Shown here piece by piece: positions 6,404 through 9,512 of a DNA stretch of 9,512 nt. The DNA is taken from assembly GCA_016199015.1 (NCBI GenBank), contig JACQHN010000105.1, forward strand, positions 1-9,512, read 5' to 3'. The translations under genes were made by a program, and so were the position numbers. Every line of letters starts with the position of its first letter. The stretch's first letter is position 1. Under the pieces are notes generated by a model. That model saw only the letters and a list, made by a program, of their open reading frames with translations, did not search any database and was not told the DNA's origin. The stretch comes from Nitrospira defluvii. GTDB taxonomy: Bacteria; Nitrospirota; Nitrospiria; Nitrospirales; Nitrospiraceae.

Positions 6404-6414
6404 GTTCTTCGTAC

Positions 6415-7806
6415 ATGCCTAGACAGAGCACAGCCCCCAGTTCCTTGCGCCTCGGTTTTTCCGTTCTTGCCGCCTCAATCCTGACCTCCGTCCTGTTCAT
6501 CAGCCAAACTTCCTTGGTCCATGCCGTCGAGCCCAAGGAATTCACACTTTCAAATGACATGAAAGTGATCCTGGTCGAAGTCCCGAAGGCCCCTGTCGCC
6601 ACCGTGCAGGTCTGGTACAAGGTCGGTTCACGAAACGAGGTCATGGGACGAGCCGGGTTGTCGCACATGCTGGAACATATGATGTTCAAAGGCACGGCAA
6701 AGTATCCCAAGGGCACCTTTTCCCGTCTCGTTCGCAAGAACGGCGGAATGGACAATGCCTTCACCAGCCAGGACTTTACTGCCTACTTTGAAAACCTGGC
6801 CGCGGATCGCGTTGCGCTGGCGCTGGAACTCGAAGCCGACCGGATGCAGGGTCTGATCCTCGACGCCAACGAATTCAAGACCGAGCGGGAAGTCGTGAAG
6901 GAAGAGCGGCGGCTCCGTAATGAAGATGATCCGCAAGGCGCGCTGGTCGAAGCGTTGTTCGCGCAGGCCTTCATGAGTCACCCGTACCACTGGCCGGTGA
7001 TCGGATGGTTCTCCGACCTCGACGCGATGAACCTTGACGATCTCCAGCGCCACTACGACACCTACTATTCGCCGAACAATGCCACCTTGCTCGTCGTCGG
7101 CGACATCAAGGCGGACACGTTGCTCCCAACGATTGCCAAACTCTTTGAGCCGATTCCCAAAGGTCCGTCGCCCAAACCGCTGGCCGTCGCGGAAGCCCAA
7201 CAGCGCGGCGAGCGCCGCTTCCTCTTGAAGCGTGAAGCGCAAGTGCCCTTCGTCATGATGGGGTACCGCGTTCCTAACTATTTCAGCGACGATTCCTATG
7301 CCTTGAATGTGCTTGAATCGATTTTGTCCCATGGAAAGAGCGCTCGGCTCTACCAAAGTCTCGTCTACGAGCAAAAAACCGCTCTGGCAGTGGGGGCGGA
7401 CTATGGACTGATGCAGGCCGACCCTGGATTGTTCTACTTCTATGCGGTGGTCAAACCGGGCGAGAAGGTCGAAGCCGTCGAAGAGGCGATCATCAAAGAG
7501 ATCCACCGGCTCCAAACCGAACCTCCAAGCGAGCTCGAACTCCAGCGCGCAAAAAATCAGATCGAGGCGTCCCACATTTTCGAGCAAGATTCGAATTTCC
7601 GCCAGGCCATGCTGCTGGGGGAAGCTGAGACCATAGGCGCAGGATGGCGCAAAGTCAGTCAGTTTGTGGAGCGCACCCGCGCCGTGACTGCACAGGATGT
7701 CCAGCGCGTTGCGTCACAATATCTGACCGCTGATGCGCGCACCATAGGAACCCTGATTCCCCAGCCCCCGCAAGCGCAGGCGGCTTCACCGACCCAATCC
7801 CACTAG
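6415..7806 (+). CDS. M16 family zinc metallopeptidase, catalytic-type subunit, exported
   Basis: M16 peptidases are clamshell zinc proteases that degrade or process short unfolded peptides. From ATG 6415 the protein has 463 residues. It has an N-terminal signal segment (about 12-37, LRLGFSVLAASILTSVLFIS then VHA), so it probably acts in the periplasm. The inverted zinc motif HMLEH lies at 84-88, with catalytic Glu 87, and the downstream Glu ligand in REVVKEERR is at about 163-164. The C-terminal M16 half follows. In the site that normally reads R...GLAY, Arg 311 is present but the Tyr position is Val 326 (TALAVGADY), so the R/Y pair is broken. An in-frame TTG at 6394 would add seven residues but overlaps rlmN. 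The next gene, 13 nt away, is a second M16 protein with the opposite defect, suggesting a heteromer. The physiological substrate is unknown. Confidence 0.9.
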   Translation: MPRQSTAPSSLRLGFSVLAASILTSVLFISQTSLVHAVEPKEFTLSNDMKVILVEVPKAPVATVQVWYKVGSRNEVMGRAGLSHMLEHMMFKGTAKYPKGTFSRLVRKNGGMDNAFTSQDFTAYFENLAADRVALALELEADRMQGLILDANEFKTEREVVKEERRLRNEDDPQGALVEALFAQAFMSHPYHWPVIGWFSDLDAMNLDDLQRHYDTYYSPNNATLLVVGDIKADTLLPTIAKLFEPIPKGPSPKPLAVAEAQQRGERRFLLKREAQVPFVMMGYRVPNYFSDDSYALNVLESILSHGKSARLYQSLVYEQKTALAVGADYGLMQADPGLFYFYAVVKPGEKVEAVEEAIIKEIHRLQTEPPSELELQRAKNQIEASHIFEQDSNFRQAMLLGEAETIGAGWRKVSQFVERTRAVTAQDVQRVASQYLTADARTIGTLIPQPPQAQAASPTQSH

Positions 7807-7819
7807 TGAGCGGATCCTG

Positions 7820-9202
7820 ATGACTCGACCACAGAACATGTCCCTGCCATACCGCATCAAAGGCCACCGTTCCGCAAGCCTGCTCCTGCTGGGGATGATC
7901 TGCGCGACGCTCTGTTTCCCTTTTGCATCTGCGCGGGCCGCCGAGATCGTCCCCACCCGGTCCGTCACCGCGAATGGCATCACGGTCTTGTTTCTCGAAC
8001 AGCATTTTATTCCTACGGTAGAAATTCACGCGCTCGTGAAAGTGGGGTCGGCTCAGGACCCGCCGGACAAAGCCGGCCTGGCGAATCTCACTGCCAGCCT
8101 GTTGGACGAGGGCACCGTCACCCGGACCTCCCGACAATTCGCCGAACAGATCGATTTTGTAGGAGGCTCGCTCGAAGCCCATGCAGCAGAGGATTTCACC
8201 ACCGCCTCCGCCCGCGTCCTCAAGAAGGATGCCGACCTAGGCTTTGCACTCCTGGCCGACATGCTCCAGCACCCGGCGTTCCACAAGCAGGAGTTCGAGA
8301 GGGTCCGCACGCAAATCCTCGGTGAAATCATCAGCGATGACGACGATCCCGGCAACGTGGCGATGAAGGCCTTCCATCAATTGATTTTTCACGGCCATCC
8401 CTATAGCTGGCCGGCCCATGGCACAGAAGAGACCCTGAACAAGATCACGGTGGCCGATATCCAGCAATTTCATGCCAAGGAGTATTTGCCCAATCAGACG
8501 ATCCTCGTCATTGTCGGGGACCTGACTCAAGAACAGGCGACGACACTTGTCCAGAACCATTTCGGATCATGGAAGAAAGGTCCTCCCTCTCCCTACGTGC
8601 TCAAGAAACCAGCGCCGATTGAACGCAAGATGGTTCAGCTCATCGAGAAGGATTTGACGCAGTCGACGATCGTCTTGGGACATACGGGCATCAGTCGGAC
8701 CAATCCAGACTATTACGCCGTCACGGTCATGAACTATATTTTAGGCGCCGGTGGCTTCTCATCCCGCCTCATGGACTCGATTCGAGACAAGCAGGGACTC
8801 GCCTACGGCATCATGAGCCACTTCGATACCCGATTGATGCCGGGAGCGTTTTTCATCAACCTGCAGACGAGAACCGACGTCACCAATCAGGCCATTACCG
8901 GGGTGCTGACGGAGGTGAAGGGGATTCGCGACGCGCCGGTCACGGATCAGGAACTCAGCGAAGCCAAGTCGTTTATCATCGGCAGTTTTCCGCTGCGCGT
9001 CGACTCCAGCGCGAAACTGGCAAACGTTCTGGCGCAAGTGGAGTTCTACAATCTAGGCTTGGACTACTTCACGCACTACCCGAAAGCCATCGAGAAAGTC
9101 ACCAAAGACGATGTCCTACGCGTAGCCAAACAGTACCTCGATCCCCAGCATTACGCCTTAGTGGTCGTCGGATCGATCGCGAAAGCCAAAGTCAAACAGT
9201 AG
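7820..9202 (+). CDS. M16 family peptidase homologue lacking the zinc motif, partner subunit
   Basis: A 460-residue M16-fold protein with a signal peptide (about 17-40: SASLLLLGMICATLCFPFASARA, cut near ARA|AE). It aligns with M16 over its whole length, but where HxxEH should be it reads NLTAS (89-93), so it cannot bind zinc in the usual way. It keeps the R/Y pair: Arg 316 in GGFSSRL and Tyr 329 in KQGLAYG, with a glycine-rich loop at 309-312. This is the signature of the non-catalytic partner in two-gene M16 systems, similar in logic to mitochondrial processing peptidase and bacterial paired M16B proteins. It lies 13 nt after the catalytic-type gene and is surely cotranscribed. The start at 7820 has GGA nearby as a partial ribosome-binding site; ATG 7838 is a possible alternative that leaves the signal peptide intact. 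Confidence 0.9.
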   Translation: MTRPQNMSLPYRIKGHRSASLLLLGMICATLCFPFASARAAEIVPTRSVTANGITVLFLEQHFIPTVEIHALVKVGSAQDPPDKAGLANLTASLLDEGTVTRTSRQFAEQIDFVGGSLEAHAAEDFTTASARVLKKDADLGFALLADMLQHPAFHKQEFERVRTQILGEIISDDDDPGNVAMKAFHQLIFHGHPYSWPAHGTEETLNKITVADIQQFHAKEYLPNQTILVIVGDLTQEQATTLVQNHFGSWKKGPPSPYVLKKPAPIERKMVQLIEKDLTQSTIVLGHTGISRTNPDYYAVTVMNYILGAGGFSSRLMDSIRDKQGLAYGIMSHFDTRLMPGAFFINLQTRTDVTNQAITGVLTEVKGIRDAPVTDQELSEAKSFIIGSFPLRVDSSAKLANVLAQVEFYNLGLDYFTHYPKAIEKVTKDDVLRVAKQYLDPQHYALVVVGSIAKAKVKQ

Positions 9203-9234
9203 CCGACAGCCGACCCGTACCAGGCTGAATCCTC

Positions 9235-9512
9235 ATGGTTTCCACGACTCCACTGATCGATAAACTCTCCCGGGCGCGACACATCCTTCGAGAGATGGGG
9301 TCGGTCGTCGTCGCCTTCTCCGGCGGCATCGACAGTTCGCTTGTTCTCAAATTGGCCCACGATGAACTGGGGGCACGAGCCGTCGGGGTCACCGCCGTCT
9401 CTCCCACGTTTCCGGCTGCTGAACTCGAGGCGACGCAGCTGATGCCGGATAGACGTGCCCCAGCTCACCGTCAAAGGGGTCCACGCGCGCTCGCTCGAAC
9501 GGCTCGCCGATC
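9235..9512 (+). CDS. larE: LarE-like ATP-dependent sacrificial sulfur transferase, N-terminal part with frame break
   Basis: LarE-type PP-loop ATPases adenylate a pyridinium dicarboxylate precursor and donate sulfur to build the nickel-pincer cofactor. From ATG 9235 the reading frame gives MVSTTPLIDKLSRARHILRE and then the ATP-binding PP-loop VAFSGGIDSSLVLKLAHDELG (about 26-46). TAVSPTFPAAELEATQL follows, typical of LarE. After about residue 70 the frame becomes an Arg/Pro/Ala-rich nonsense string. The adjacent frame from about 9449 reads IDVPQLTVKGVHARSLERLAD, which continues the family pattern. The gene is therefore frameshifted near 9443-9451, by mutation or sequence error, and its 3' end lies outside the window. 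It is 32 nt after the second M16 gene with only a weak AGG upstream. Other larB/C genes are not visible here, so pathway membership is inferred from family only. Confidence 0.75.
   Translation, partial: MVSTTPLIDKLSRARHILREMGSVVVAFSGGIDSSLVLKLAHDELGARAVGVTAVSPTFPAAELEATQLMPDRRAPAHRQRGPRALARTARR

Noticed and set aside
6628..7587. Open frame of 319 codons on the minus strand opposite the first M16 gene
   Set aside because: The opposite strand encodes a motif-complete M16 protein. The antisense product is a complementary-codon artefact with no domain I recognise.

Overview
The window reads as an ordinary chromosomal stretch from a Nitrospira-like bacterium (phylum Nitrospirota). This rests on the moderately high GC, the gene set, and the combination of ZapB-like/ZapA, RNase Y and paired M16 peptidases. 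It is inferred from protein character, not from a search. No phage, plasmid, IS, CRISPR or tRNA signature was found.

Left half, minus strand, read from right to left. A secreted GH23 lytic transglycosylase with a TPR-like helical N-terminus (slt, 5199-2962) is followed by a strong sigma70-type promoter (TTGACA, 17 nt, TATATT). Next come a ZapB-like coiled-coil protein (2866-2612) and ZapA (2619-2323), which overlap. A gap of about 530 nt (2322 to about 1765) follows. It contains a long-range imperfect stem closing an RNA of about 275 nt, with a terminator-like hairpin just after it. By position (zapA, then RNA, then rny) and fold, this is most simply a 6S RNA (ssrS). RNase Y (rny) and the start of a YmdB-family metallophosphoesterase (cut by the window edge) complete the cluster. 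It therefore links septum placement, global transcription control and mRNA decay.

Right half, plus strand. rlmN (23S rRNA/tRNA adenine-C2 methyltransferase) is divergent from slt. Two adjacent M16 peptidase-family genes follow. The first keeps the HxxEH zinc site but lacks the tyrosine of the R/Y pair. The second has lost HxxEH but keeps the R/Y pair, so they look like the two halves of one exported heteromeric peptidase. The window ends in the N-terminus of a LarE-type PP-loop sulfur transferase, whose reading frame breaks around 9443-9451.

The points most worth a second look are the structured RNA between zapA and rny, the complementary M16 pair, the larE frame break, the uncertain rny start (a well-placed Shine-Dalgarno points to an ATT codon), and promoters that sit almost on top of the rlmN and first M16 start codons. 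I see no strong evidence of a wholly new system.
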